From Lasiosphaeria ovina (taxonomy: Eukaryota > Ascomycota > Sordariomycetes > Sordariales > Lasiosphaeriaceae), in the NCBI GenBank assembly GCA_033439765.1, contig JAULSN010000008.1:1302001-1366000 (forward strand): a stretch of 64,000 nt of DNA. Reading direction: 5' to 3'. Within the stretch, counting starts at the first letter, position 1. Each line of letters begins with the position of its first letter. This document shows, in pieces, positions 14,580 to 25,289 of the stretch. Below the pieces are notes generated by a model. The model saw nothing but the letters and a program-made list of their open reading frames with translations. It was not told the origin of the DNA and did no database searches. A program made the translations under genes and the position numbers.

Positions 14580-15637
14580 GAAGTGGCTTACGTCGTCTGC
14601 GATGCCGTTGCCGACATATCTGAACTCCATTACCGGCAGGTTGGCCGAGGTGGCCGTCGCTAGCGCTGCCGCCGTCCGGCACCCCGTTGTGCTGATGCTG
14701 GTGCTGGGACTGGCACTGGCACTGGTGACTGCGGTGTTGGCCGTCGACGGGGCTGCAGATGACGCGTCGGGTGTTGACAGCTTGGGTGTCGTCAGCTTGG
14801 GCGTCGTCGGGGCCGGCTCGGACGAGGGCAGCTTCGGCGTTGTCAGCTTGGGTATCGTCGGCTGCGGTGACGATTTGCTGCTCGCCGTGGGCGTCGTCTG
14901 CGTCGGCTGCGTCGGACTCGGCGCCGTCTTGCGCCTGCAGTAGCCGTAGCGGGTGGAGCACTCGTAGCCAGACGGGCAGCCTAAATATCATGTTCAGCCA
15001 GAATCATGAGAGACAAGAGAGGAGAGAGAGAGAGAGACTTACACGCGCCGGGACAGCACGTCTCGCCACTATCACAGCAGCCCTGGCCGCCGCAGCACTG
15101 CTTACCGGCAGCGCAGCAGCCGGACCCGCAGCACGTCGAGCCAGCAGCGCAGGCAGAGGCACCGCCGTCGCAGCACGTCGCCCCGGCGGCCCAGCAGTAG
15201 GAGCCGCCGCACGTCTGGGCGTCCTTGGGGCAGCACTTGTCGCGCAGCGGCACGCAGTTCTCCGTGGTCAGGCAGCACCCGCCCATGGACAGCGGGCAGC
15301 ACGTGCCGGCGTTGCCGATGGGACAGCACGACGTCGTGCAGCACTTGTCCGCCGCACCGCAGCATCCCGCCCCGCACCGCGCCGGCGCCGACGCCGGGCA
15401 CGTCAGGGTCTGCCGCCCAAAGAGCCCGCCCGCGTCTATTAGCAAAGAGCCCGTGCCGTTGTTCTTGTCCGCAAACGCGTCGGCGACGGCCGGCGCGAGG
15501 CCGTCGAGCGGGTTGCTGGCGCCGCGGATCATCAGGGCGTGTGCTGGAGGTTCGGCATCGCCGCCGTGCTCGGAGCCGCCCAAGGCAACGGCGGCCGTGG
15601 CTATCGCGACGAGGTGTGACAGCGTTGCTGTTTTCAT
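13473..15637 (-). CDS. Secreted Cys-rich protein with NucA/NucB-type nuclease domain, probable GPI anchor
   Basis: Three exons (15637-15043, 14980-14592, 14402-13473) join in phase to about 637 residues. Residues 1-20 form a signal peptide (hydrophobic LVAIATAAVALGG). Residues 80-215 are extraordinarily Cys-rich, with many CC pairs (CGAGCCG, CCTTSCCP, CCGGQGCC, then CCPSGYECS). A Ser/Thr/Pro linker follows with repeated TTPKL units (residues about 220-300). From about residue 329 comes a domain whose CDEFPFKST at 391-399 matches the CDEYPF signature of the NucA/NucB deoxyribonuclease family, where the Asp and Glu are catalytic. The tail is a Ser-rich spacer plus a terminal hydrophobic segment (GLVALGMAALLLC), as in GPI-anchored proteins. 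It is therefore predicted to be a wall- or surface-attached extracellular nuclease. Donors (GTAAGT, GTAAGC) are strong. The intron between exons 2 and 3 contains a long (CT)n tract on the coding strand. The Cys-rich fold is not identified. Confidence 0.83.
14509..14573. repeat. (GA)n microsatellite in the nuclease-gene intron
   Basis: About 65 bp of nearly pure GA/AG repeat, with one ACAG interruption near 14517. On the coding (minus) strand it is a (CT)n polypyrimidine tract inside the second intron, downstream of the GTAAGC donor. A shorter GA tract (15022-15036) sits in the first intron next to its donor. Confidence 0.95.
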
Positions 15638-16637
15638 GTTGCGAGTAACTAACCCTTTGAAGTATATTAATCGACAGCAAACAGACCAAAGAGCAGTTGA
15701 TCGCTTCTTATCAACTTCTTCCCCGCCATCTCAGCCTCCTCCTTGTCCCTTTCATTTCCCATCTTGGTCACCGGCAGCCGTCCTGTCAGTGATGATACCC
15801 CGTAAACGAAAACATGCAGCTGCGCTGCGGGCGGGGGTGGCTGTGACATGACGGAGAAAGATTTCCTAGTGTACGTCCTTGCCCAGGGTCCCCAGTTCTC
15901 ACGGGTCGGTCAGGTCAGGGAAATGCAAACAAAACCAGGCTGGCGGTCTTGAAACGGCCCAATTGGCGAGTCGGCGGGGGAGAATTGCGCCGTGGCTGAC
16001 GCCCGGCTGGGCTGCCGCCAAGACGTTGGACGGGTGGCGGCACGCTGCAGTGCTGCACACTTGCACACACACGCTGCGGCGCAGAGCCTCGTGTGGTCCC
16101 TCTCTTCCTCTCACCGAACATCGGGTTGGGCCAAGCCTGGTTGGCGGTATGTGAATGTAGCGGTCATCGGCCTGCCGTCTCCCGTCCGAGATAATGCAGG
16201 GAAGGGGTCAAGGTAAATAATCAGAGTGAACGACTGGACGCTGGGGGTAAGAAGTGGGATATGCAACAAACACTGAGAAAAGAAAACGCGGGGACACACA
16301 GTCGCACACGGCAGGACGCACAGAGGAGAGCACATCGAAGGAAACACTAGTGAATTTGTCACACTTGCACCCCGAATTTCAACCGAGAGGGGTCCAGGAC
16401 GACAAGTCTGTTCTGCCCGAGGAGGTGTATATCAAGAACAGCATCGCCGTTGATTTCTCTCTGTTGGAGTTCTCTCCAGCAACGGGGAGAACAAGACAGG
16501 ACCAGAAAAGGGCTTCGGGCTTGGCCTCTGCTCTATCTCTTGTCTGCTTGCTCCTCTCTTATACTTGACCCTTTTGATTTTTGTTTGTTTCTTTCTCGTC
16601 TCTATATACCACCACCTTCAATTTCAACAACAACAGC
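15638..16637. promoter_or_regulatory. Upstream region of the nuclease-like gene, no gene seen
   Basis: About 1 kb between the nuclease-like gene (-) and the decayed coding region that starts near 16.6 kb (+). Open frames are short and unconvincing. CT-rich sequence (16440-16620) resembles a fungal leader for the downstream pseudogene. Confidence 0.45.
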
Positions 16638-18010
16638 ATGTCGAGTACAGTCTGGCCCCAGCCCAGCCGAGCTCAGAACCCTCCCACGATCCCACCACCA
16701 CTCGATTCAGCAACCGGCTGTCCGAAAACACACTCGCACGGCGAGCTTCGATCTTTTGCGTCTCCTTACACTTGGGCACCTCAAGATCGCCCGCCTCTGG
16801 GCCAATGTCAACAACAACCAATTTGCCAATATGGCGCCACAGGGGCCCCCGCCACACCTCAGGACCCAGGACACAGCCGGCTGGGACACAGAACCAGTGT
16901 GTCCCGCTGCAGACGGCCTCTCCTCAGTCGGGAAAGATCGCAAACTTCCCAGACGGCACCCGTCCAGCCTTTGCGGGCACGGTTGGCCCGGGACCTGCCA
17001 CAGACGTACCGGGCGACTAAGGCCCCGGCCGCACATTGCTAGGGTCTCTGCGGAAAACACTTTCGCTTCTACCCGGTATGTGCCTACGCCGATGTCGACC
17101 GCAACTTTGGCCCAAGTTAACTTTTTTCGTCCGCAGTCCTTATGCGCCGCCGGGAACGCCGAACGAAATGCAATCCCATCCACCCCATCTAGACCGGCCC
17201 GCATTGAACGCTGGATGGTGAACGACCTCACCGACAGGGACTTGCAGAGAAGTCCGACTGATACAAGAGGCGCACGGTATCGGCGACTGTGAATTGGATG
17301 ACCAGTTCAACGCGAACCTTGAATAACTCCTAGATGATGCCGAGGGAGTCATCAACGACCGCACCTGGTATCCCCGGCGCTGAGAACCATTGGAACGGCG
17401 GGGTCAAGAACTAGATGAGTGGCCAGGAAAGACTACCTATCGCCGCTCTTGAGGACTTGCCCTGCAACATACCACTCAGTCCTGCACCAACGTCTTCGAG
17501 TACGCATCCTAGTATCGAGATACCAAGCGTGCGTGAGGGAGGTTCTGAGACTCTCGGTATCATATCTACCTCCGATGGCAACCACGGCTCATCTTCTGTC
17601 GCTCCCCCCGTCTCTAACAACCGGCCCTCCTGAGGCCATGGAGACCGATCCATACCTAGGCAAGAACAGATCTAGGCCCCGAAAACTACGAGCTAGATAT
17701 TCATTCGCCTCGGAGGGAAATCTCGAGAACGAGATCTTACGCGGTATTGAGCTGGCTAATCGCCTGAACGCAGGCGGCCGAAGCGCCAGCACACTGGTTC
17801 GCCGCAACCCAGATGGGATTATCCAGTCCGGCGCCTGGGACTCGGCGCCGACAAGGACTTCGAAGATCTCGTCACTACCTGGAAAGGCGACTTTTGGCGG
17901 AAGGACTACCAACTCTTTGGGAGTGAGGGGGACAAATGGGCCATACTACTCGCCGTAGACCCGAGTGCTCGTATCCGAAAGAGCCAATCCGCCTAACTGA
18001 TGACTAACTT
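16638..18010 (+). pseudogene. Decayed coding region of unknown family
   Basis: No frame runs through, but protein-like sequence continues in shifting frames. An ATG at 16638 begins a Pro/Gln-rich frame. From about 17236 one frame reads LIQEAHGIGDCELDDQFNA, then a TAA stop, then LLDDAEGVINDRTWYPRR, then a TGA stop, then EPLERRGQELDEW. Another frame covers 17640-17860 (SFASEGNLENEILRGIELA), and after a shift the text continues as WKGDFWRKDYQLFGSEGDKW. The two stops replace positions that could have been CAA and CGA, so each needs only one C-to-T change. I cannot name the family. The low Cys content argues against direct relation to the 18.4-kb fragment; it could be an upstream part of the 19.3-21.1-kb locus. 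Confidence 0.4.
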
Positions 18011-18362
18011 CTATATGGAATACCTCCATATGATCCCCACTGAGCCCAGCATCGCTACACGTTGATCTGGCCACGACCCTCAGCAAGTGTCAGGGCCTGA
18101 ACAAGTTTCGGAGTGGATCTCATCCACCACGACCGAAACCAACCCCCCGATGCAGCTCCTAATTCCAGGACTAACCCAGAGGCGATATGAAACTGTACGA
18201 CGCACAAGTTCCTAGATTGTGGAACAGTTGAACGTGTGGACGGCTCCCACCTGTGTCATGGTGGCCGTGCGTCAACCACGAACCAGGACAGGATGTAGCC
18301 ATGGCTTGCCTTGTGGTTTGGTACAGTACGCCCAGAGACAGACGAAACAAACGCCTGCAACA

Positions 18363-18800
18363 ATGGACGCACCTCACAACCGTACGCAGTGCCAGATCCA
18401 CGACTGCAAGCCCAACACCATTGACGGGGCCCTCCCCGACGGCCACCGTACCGACTCTAAGGTATGTTCTTTCACTCAGACTCTCTTCCGCTGCTCAGGC
18501 AACCTAACTAACTGAATGGCTGGTTAGGAATATGTGGAGACCGCCCTCCGCGTACGCGCCTTCATGGGGAGAGTACACTTCAACCCTGTCACCGTACCAG
18601 CCACCGCAAGAATGGACGGACGGTGACGAACTCGTCTCCTGAGAAACGACACTGCGCCTTCTCAGACTGCCCCGATAACGCATACCAAGGAACCATACCT
18701 ATTTTGCGAGTTCCACGAATCCGCCTGCGGCGCCCCCGCTGACAGACCCCCACCGGGATATGTCCGGAAATGCCTTCTATGCATTGTGGGAGTATGGGCT
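18363..18800 (+). pseudogene. Remnant of a Cys/His-rich fungal protein
   Basis: A short exon-like piece (18363-18461, with CQIHDCK) ends at GTATGT, a CTAAC branch and TTAG give a plausible intron, and translation resumes in phase at 18528 (EYVETALRVRAF) before a stop at about 18626. Further on, CAFSDCPDNA and, in another frame, EPYLFCEFHESACGAP appear. Spaced C-x4-C and YC/FC-x2-H-x-C units resemble the tandem Cys/His motifs found in many ascomycete hypothetical proteins. With several frames needed, this is best read as a degraded gene. Function is unknown. Confidence 0.35.
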
Positions 18801-19336
18801 GCCGGGCGATAACCCGCTGTACGAGAAGCTACTTACGTTTTCAGAAATAATTAACAACCGAGCAAATGGTCCTTGCACTGCCACGAAACAGTGCAGCCCG
18901 TTTGGTGTGGAGGGTAGGTTTTGCCGCTCACATACATGAGACTACCTAATGCTGACGGTATTATGTCTGCCCCTTTGGCGGATTTGGAAGGGGAGTGAGT
19001 GTTGACTCTGACAGCACATTTTCACTCAAGCCTCTCCTCTCTCTCTCTCTCGGTCTCTCTCATGTCAGGTCACAGTCTTGGAACGTGCGTGTCAAAGGTT
19101 GTGTGTGAGGGATTTGGGCCTTGGCTCTTCCCAAATCTTTGGAGGAATAGAATCACACACAACTAGACTCAAAGGCAGTTAGTCAACGGAATGGATATAA
19201 CCGTAGTGAGACACAGAAGCAGCTGTCTGATCAATAACTACATTGCTTTGATGTTGATTCTGCTTTGCTCTCCCAACAATGATAAGAACGAGGGTGAGAA
19301 ACTCACTGGGTTTGGCACTTGGATGGCGTGTAGACA

Positions 19337-21095
19337 ATGTTCTCCATTTACAAGATGCAAATCTTGCTCAAACATTTCGACACTGACAACAAACAGGCCA
19401 TCTCTACACAATACGCAATACGCGTACCAGACGCCGGCGAGATGGAGACAGAACCCCCAAACTGCCTACTGTCAGCCCGCCCGGAGACACTCTGTGTGAG
19501 TCTTCCGAAGACACGCTCGCGAAGCCTCATGCGACACTCCCGGAGTTGGAGGGCAGCTATGGAGAGCCATCCAACCCTCCTACAGTCCTCGGCCAGGACA
19601 GCACCAAGGATTCAGGACATTCGGCAACAGATCCCAGTCCTCCCCTCAAAGGAGGAAAACATAAGGTCTTTTATACCTCATCAGATACCAAGGGCCGCGT
19701 GTTTCAAAAGGAGATCCCCAAGATAGTGAGCGACGACTTCGTCGATTTGAAGATTCTGTACTCTGAGCCTCTGTGGAAGGCTGTTTCAACGGCCAAGTCA
19801 GACCCGGCGGACATCTCTATGAGCCTCAAGTATTCCGTACATAAGGGCCGATGAGGAGACCGCCCAGCCGCACATTGTCGTTCACTGTGACAAGAGAGTT
19901 TTCAAGACAGTCAAGAAGTTTTTCAACCAGAAACACGTGCTGGAAGACCTCAAGAAGCGCGACTTGCAGCTGCAAATTGTCGAGAAGGGTCTTGTGCCGC
20001 TTGCCTTCATAGGCGGCGGCCCCAGCACGACTTCGACGTGCGGCGACGAGACGGCTTGTTGGAAGATGCTGTGCGGACTGAAGGCTCAGTTCACCAACGC
20101 TGAAGCTTCGCTTTCTTCTACAGCTACCATCGGCGGCTTAATTCTGGTGACGCATTCCGAAAGGACCCTGCCGACTCTGTACGCCATCACTGCCCACCAT
20201 CCTCTGAGAAAGCTCTACCAGGAATGTGAAGACGAGTTTTGGGACGACGCCTCAGACTAGTCTGGCCCGGATGACGACGATGAATGTCCCGAGCTACGCC
20301 GGAGCGTTGAAGTCGTTTCCGCCGGTGCTTTGGCCCACGTCCCCGACAAACACGACTTCACCAGAACCATCGGGAGGGTGCCTGATACGTTTCGCCGGTC
20401 CGTACACAGACCACGCAATCGCGACTGGGTGCTGGTGGAGATTGATCGCCGCGAGTGGAAATCGAACCTCCTAGTTGAATTGCCGTCCACTGGGTCCAGC
20501 GTCATTGGCAGCAAAGCTTATCGGGCAGTCGAGAAAGACGGGCCTTGGGCTGTTCGGAACACGGAGTTGCGACTCGCGCCACGGCGCTTGCCAAAGCATC
20601 TCGTGGTGATTGCCCTAACGAGCAGTGGCTTCAAACACGGCGTGCTGGCGGCCAAAGGGTCGTCCATCTTGACGGCGTCGGGGTCGGCTTTTGTGGATGC
20701 GATGGACTTTGTGCCGGGGAACACCAGATCGAGTGGGCTCTCTCTCTCTTGTCTGCACACATTGACTGACATGGTCTCTCTCATCAGATCTCTTGCCCGG
20801 AGACTCGGGGTCCTGGGTCGTCGGGGCCAGCGACGGCTTCGTCTACGGCCACGTTTTGTCGGCCGACAGCTTCGGGGAGGCGTACGTGATGCCGATGTGT
20901 GATACGCTGAGCGAAGTGAGGTCTTTCACTGGGGCCAAGTGCGTCAGCCTGCCGTCTGGAAGCGACGTCGTCTTCATGCGCGACCTCGGGCTTCAAAGCC
21001 AAGTCCAAGTCCAGAGCGTTGATTCAATTTCGGGTTATTCTTCTTCGTACCTGCAGACCTTGCCGACACCACCTCCTTTTCTGTTCCGATATTAA
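19337..21095 (+). pseudogene. Disrupted trypsin-like (GDSGSWV) fungal protein
   Basis: Protein-like sequence runs in the + direction with breaks. The first coherent part (19441-19840) ends LKYS, then the frame moves (about 19835-19850, consistent with a 2-base loss) to ADEETAQPHIVVHCDK and continues to a TAG at 20258-20260. The same frame resumes immediately (DDDDECPELRR) up to a 55-nt intron (20733-20787, CAG acceptor), after which the third exon ends at 21095. The C-terminal half resembles a chymotrypsin-like fold: TATIGGLILV followed by AITAHHPLRK (candidate catalytic His), RDWVLVEIDR, and LPGDSGSWVVG with the Ser of the GDSG motif. Fungal relatives with GDSGSWV are common and uncharacterised. 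One C-to-T change (CAG to TAG) would explain the stop. Stop readthrough or assembly error is possible but less likely given two separate breaks. Confidence 0.6.
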
Positions 21096-21422
21096 TCACC
21101 TTGGTCAAGTAAACGGTTCAGCTTTGGTTTTGTTGCCTAGTATTTGATGATGAGAAGTTTTGAACTCAATGGATTGCGTGAAGTGGCTGTGAGGAGCGGG
21201 CGAAATGACTAAAGGAATGCCACTACACTATATTGGGAAACAAAAGGGGCCGCTAAGCCCAATTAGGCAGGCATGTGTTCTCGATTGGTGCATATAAGTG
21301 CGCAACGTTCCTGCCCTCGCTGCCATCTCACTCACTCTCGAATCTCCAGTGGCACCACTCCGCTGGTCATGCATTCCTCTTGTGCACACCACTCAGTGCT
21401 TGTGATTTCATTCAAAAGTTAA
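21096..21422. promoter_or_regulatory. Promoter region of the acyltransferase gene
   Basis: About 330 bp. TATAAG-like sequence (CATATAAGTG near 21292) and a CT-rich stretch (21310-21350) precede the start at 21423. No gene is seen. Confidence 0.5.
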
Positions 21423-23171
21423 ATGGCAGCCATTCGCCCAGATAAAGAACAGAAAAAAGAAAGCGCCATGGCGCCAGACTTTGATCCGCGGTATCTCTCT
21501 CCCCTCGACCAGCTCATGCCACGCGGCTACTTTGGCCAGATTCTCTGCTTTCCCTCGACCGACCCGCGCGCATTTAATGTGCTGCGCAATGGCCTTCGCA
21601 GCGCTGCAGTCAGCATCCCCTACCTGACGTCGTTTGTCGTCGAGGACAAGTTGCCCAGCAGCGGCAGCGGGCGAATATGCCTGTCCGAGAGCGGGCTCGA
21701 CAGTATCGACGACATGCTGGTGTGCCACGACACTCTCGTCAATGACAACGACAATGACATGTCTGATCCAGACGACGTCGACGACGGAAAGAACCCCTTG
21801 AGCTACGCCGGGCTGCGCGCCGCCTCCTTCCCCATCGGCCTGCTCAACGGCAGCATCTTCTACCCCCAGATCCCGCCCCACGGTACGCTTCCCGCGCCCG
21901 TGCTGCGCGCTAAGGCCACACGCATTGCCGGCGGCTTCACGCTGGCCGTCCTGGTGCATCACAGCGTCTTTGATGGCGCCTCACTGGCCGAGCTGCTCGC
22001 GCTCTGGGCCGACTCGTGCCATCTCGACCCCGAGAAGCACGAACCTGTCGCCCTCAACCCTCTGCGCATCGACCGTAAGGCCCTGCTCGAGAACTCAATG
22101 AAGCCTATTGCCGCGGGGAGTGACATCGTGACCAAGCCGTCGGACATCTACATCGAAACGCCAGCCGACGCGGCAGCAACCGGCACTGAATCTTACCATG
22201 CTATGCGGACAGCAAGATACTTTGTCGCTCGTGTGGTCCGCCCCTGCCTGCGCCTTCTCACGTCACGGCGCCCGCCCCCTGGCACCAGTGCTGTGCCCTC
22301 GCCGCCCTCCACTCTGGCCACGACGCTGTACCGCGTATCGGGCGCCAGTTTGGCCGGACTCAAGGCGCAGATCAGCCGTCTTGCGCCGCGATTGGGACTG
22401 GGCGTCAATTTTGTGTCCACCAATGATGTGCTCAGCGCGCTGATCTGGAGTGCCGCCACACTGGCCACGACTCCTCCCCCTGATCCTTTGTCTTCTCCCT
22501 CTCGCTGGTGGCGGCGGCGGGCAACTCGGGGATCTGGGACAGAACAACACGACAACCAGACTTGTACCACGGGCATAGCCGTCGATGTGCGCACCAGGGT
22601 GAGCCCGCCCCTGCGCTGCGACTGGCTCGGCAACGCGTTTGGCGTGGCGTGGGTGGGCATCCCGCGCGGCACACTCGTGGCGGCAGCGGGCGACGGCGGG
22701 TCGCTGGCGCCGCTTGCACGCGTGGCGGCCGCACTGCGCCGTGGTGTCGGCAGTGTCGACAATGCCCGCGTCAAGCACACAGTGCGCTACCTCGCCGCAC
22801 AGGACGACGTAGGCGCCCTGCGCTGGCCCGACGTACGCATGTTTGAATTTTATGTGTCGAGCTGGGTGGGCCAGGGAATCCTCTACAGCAAGGACTGGGG
22901 GGCGCGGAGTGGTGGTGTGGCTGTGGAAGGGATGAAATGCGAGGCCATCAGATGTCTGCAACTTGTCATACCGTCGATTGCTGTTATCCTTCCGCCGAGG
23001 CCGAGATATCAGACGGAAGAGGGCGGCAACGGCGCTGATCTGGAGTTTGCCATTACACTCGAGGCGGCGCAGATGGAGCGCTTCAGGGCGTCGCTACTCG
23101 TTGCGGCCTTTGCTGAAGTCATTGATGCGTGTTGGTCATCTCAAGGTAATGGTGATGACGGAAAGGAATAA
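21423..23171 (+). CDS. BAHD-like acyltransferase (fungal transferase family)
   Basis: Intronless, 582 residues from the first Met; the second Met at 21468 (MAPDFDPRYLSPLD) would give 567 and is closer to where homology to this family normally begins. Expected to move an acyl group from acyl-CoA to a hydroxyl or amine of a small molecule, as in the trichothecene 3-O-acetyltransferase type. The catalytic HxxxD is present as HHSVFDG (His180, Asp184), near the middle as usual. The N-terminal LSPLDQLMPRGY and the later NDVLSALIW and SSWVGQGILYSKDWG segments match the family layout; the last takes the place of the DFGWG-like motif. Residues 300-390 contain a Pro/Ser/Arg-rich insertion. It lies at the left edge of the block with three P450s and transporters, consistent with secondary metabolism. 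Confidence 0.85.
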   Translation: MAAIRPDKEQKKESAMAPDFDPRYLSPLDQLMPRGYFGQILCFPSTDPRAFNVLRNGLRSAAVSIPYLTSFVVEDKLPSSGSGRICLSESGLDSIDDMLVCHDTLVNDNDNDMSDPDDVDDGKNPLSYAGLRAASFPIGLLNGSIFYPQIPPHGTLPAPVLRAKATRIAGGFTLAVLVHHSVFDGASLAELLALWADSCHLDPEKHEPVALNPLRIDRKALLENSMKPIAAGSDIVTKPSDIYIETPADAAATGTESYHAMRTARYFVARVVRPCLRLLTSRRPPPGTSAVPSPPSTLATTLYRVSGASLAGLKAQISRLAPRLGLGVNFVSTNDVLSALIWSAATLATTPPPDPLSSPSRWWRRRATRGSGTEQHDNQTCTTGIAVDVRTRVSPPLRCDWLGNAFGVAWVGIPRGTLVAAAGDGGSLAPLARVAAALRRGVGSVDNARVKHTVRYLAAQDDVGALRWPDVRMFEFYVSSWVGQGILYSKDWGARSGGVAVEGMKCEAIRCLQLVIPSIAVILPPRPRYQTEEGGNGADLEFAITLEAAQMERFRASLLVAAFAEVIDACWSSQGNGDDGKE

Positions 23172-23728
23172 TCTGGCCTTTGGGTAGTTGATGGGCTACA
23201 ATCTGGCACTCTTGGGCCAACCCGATTGCATATCCGGTCCTTGGATGGATGGAAATGTTCAACTAAAAATAAGGAAGATGTTGTTGGGAAATATGGAGGG
23301 TAATTTGAAGCGTAGGATCATTTCCAGCTTCAGGTATCACATAACTATACCTTTGTGTGAAAGCTATTGGATGAGAATATGTAACAATTGTTTGAAAAGC
23401 AACCCAAACACAGCACCTGTCCCAGTCGGGTATAACTAACTCTTGGCCAAGTCTCGGGTCTGAGATATATGTCATGTATCATCATTATTTCCAGATGAAA
23501 TATATACACAATAATTACCTGGCCGAAAACCAGAAACCAACCCAGCTCACGGTGCTCACAACGCATGACGTCGCGCCTTGTTGGAGACGTTGTTTGCCTG
23601 CCACCTATTTTGTTCCATCCGAGCTTGCTTCCGGCTGCCCTTGGGGGACGCCCCGAGGAGGAAAGATATAGGATGAAAAAGGATAACATGAAAAAGAACA
23701 AGAAACTGGAAACATCATTCCCATCTCG
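23172..23728. other. Convergent intergenic (3' ends)
   Basis: An AT-richer 557-bp spacer between the acyltransferase (+) and membrane protein A (-). No gene or RNA found. Confidence 0.6.
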
Positions 23729-24894
23729 CTACGCCGTCACGTTGAAAACAATCTTGTCGGCAACCATCTTGCCAGCCGCTACTGCCGCGCCGCCCTTCCA
23801 TGCCAAGTACGAGTCTTGCACCAGCTTGTACCACAGCCCCGACATGAGCGCCACCCACTGCCACACGAGCATCTTGAGCACCGGCACCGTCCACCGCGGG
23901 AACACGGACGGCATCAGCACGTCGGCGTCGTCGGCCCCGTCCGCGGCCGGCACCGCCATGACCTGGTCGTCGGAGGAGTCGGGCGAAGCGCTGCGCGGCA
24001 CCGTGCCGTCGCCAGCACCACCGCCACTACTCTTAGGTCTGTCATGTTGACGCCGGGGCTGGCGCAGCTTGGCCTCGAGCTCGTAGAAGCGCAGCAGCCA
24101 GCGCCACTGCAGGTAGCACTCGAACGACTCCCACAGGACGGGGAGCGGGGCGAACCAGCCGAAATACGCAAACGCCTCGTCCCACGTGTGCAGGAAGTAC
24201 AGCACGTTGACGTAACAGCTCAGCACCGTGGTGACGGTCAGACACGCCACGCACAGCGCGAAGCAGCCGTACAGCCGGCGCCGCGCCAGGTACTTCTTGC
24301 CGACGCGCAGCAGGAACACGCCCGACGTGGCGGCGATGCCGCCCGTGGCCGCCCCGAAGAAGACGAACATCATCAGGCTGCGCGAGACCAGCGCGTCCGC
24401 CGCCGTGAAGCTGCTGAAGCACGTGCGCGTCCACACCAGCAGCGCCGGCCCCATCATGTGGTGCAGCACGCTGAGCACGTCCTCGCGGTAGATGATCAGG
24501 TCGAACAGGTACGCGCCCGTCATGAGGGCGCTTTGTTTCTCATTAACCCGCTATCTACCAACACAAAGGAGATGAGAAAAAAAGAAGGAAAAAAAACATA
24601 CCACGCAACCAACGCATTCCTCGTGTCGACGGCCGACCAGTTGGCAGCGGCGGGCGAGAAGGCGGCCAGCACCGAGGGCAGGGTGAAGACGATCAGGCCC
24701 AACCGCACGGGGATGCAGGCCATCTCGACGGCCATACGGTCGCGCAGCGTCTGCGGGAAGTGCGTCCACTTGGGCAGGCGCGCCTCGAGCTGCTCGTGCG
24801 CGAACCGGTACAGCAGGCCCGTGACGATGAATGCCAATGACGCGATGTGCACGTCGCTGTCGAAGCTGCGGCTGAAGGTTGTGAGGGTGTCCAT
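23729..24894 (-). CDS. Polytopic membrane protein A, TLC-like, paralog of the gene at 31123
   Basis: Two exons (24894-24602 and 24530-23729, donor GTATGT, acceptor AAAG) give 364 residues. About seven hydrophobic segments are visible: near residues 16-32, 60-82, 100-112, 128-150, 162-185, 200-240 and 320-340. The second exon opens with MTGAYLFDL, then LSVLHHMMGPALLVW and FVFFGAATGG. The intron lies after ...NALVAW, exactly where the paralog at 31123 is interrupted, so the two genes share ancestry and intron position. The paired His in a membrane segment recalls TLC-domain proteins (ceramide-synthase-like), but the match is weak, so TLC-like is an inference. A acquires a long Ser/Asp-rich loop (about residues 255-300) lacking in B. 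The start at 24894 is chosen because upstream codons are low-complexity Thr/Ser/Phe leader. Confidence 0.8.
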
Positions 24895-25132
24895 GGTCGT
24901 CGTTGTTGTCGTTGTCGTTGTCGGTGTTAGGGGTGATGCTGATGGGGAAGGCGAAGGGGGGTCTAACAGCACCCTGCTAGCAGCGAGGGTGGAAAGAGGA
25001 AGGAAAATAGAGGCGGTGTTGAGAGAGGGTGGTGGGCGGCGTGCTTGGCCTCTCTCTCTCTCTCTGTGCTGTGTCGCTCCCTGTGTGTTTGTGTCTTTGA
25101 GTCCACCGGGACAGTGGGTGAATGCCAATGTC

Positions 25133-25159
25133 AGAGAAGAGAAGAGAAGAGAAGAGAAG
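25133..25159. repeat. AGAGA pentanucleotide repeat
   Basis: About five copies of AGAGA/GAAGA units, directly followed by GGGGG, in the presumed leader/promoter of membrane protein A. Confidence 0.9.
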
Positions 25160-25273
25160 GGGGAGTATCTCTCGCGAGGAGCGACGGGAACAGGTGGGAG
25201 CGCTGTTCCGCGATGGGGGGACGCAAAAAAAAACACGAAAAGACAAAACAACAAATGCCTAATAGACGGGAAA

Positions 25274-25289
25274 GGGGGGGGGGGGGGGG
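25274..25289. repeat. Homopolymer G16
   Basis: An uninterrupted run of 16 G upstream of membrane protein A, 25 bases before a short CA repeat (25314-25331). Confidence 0.9.
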
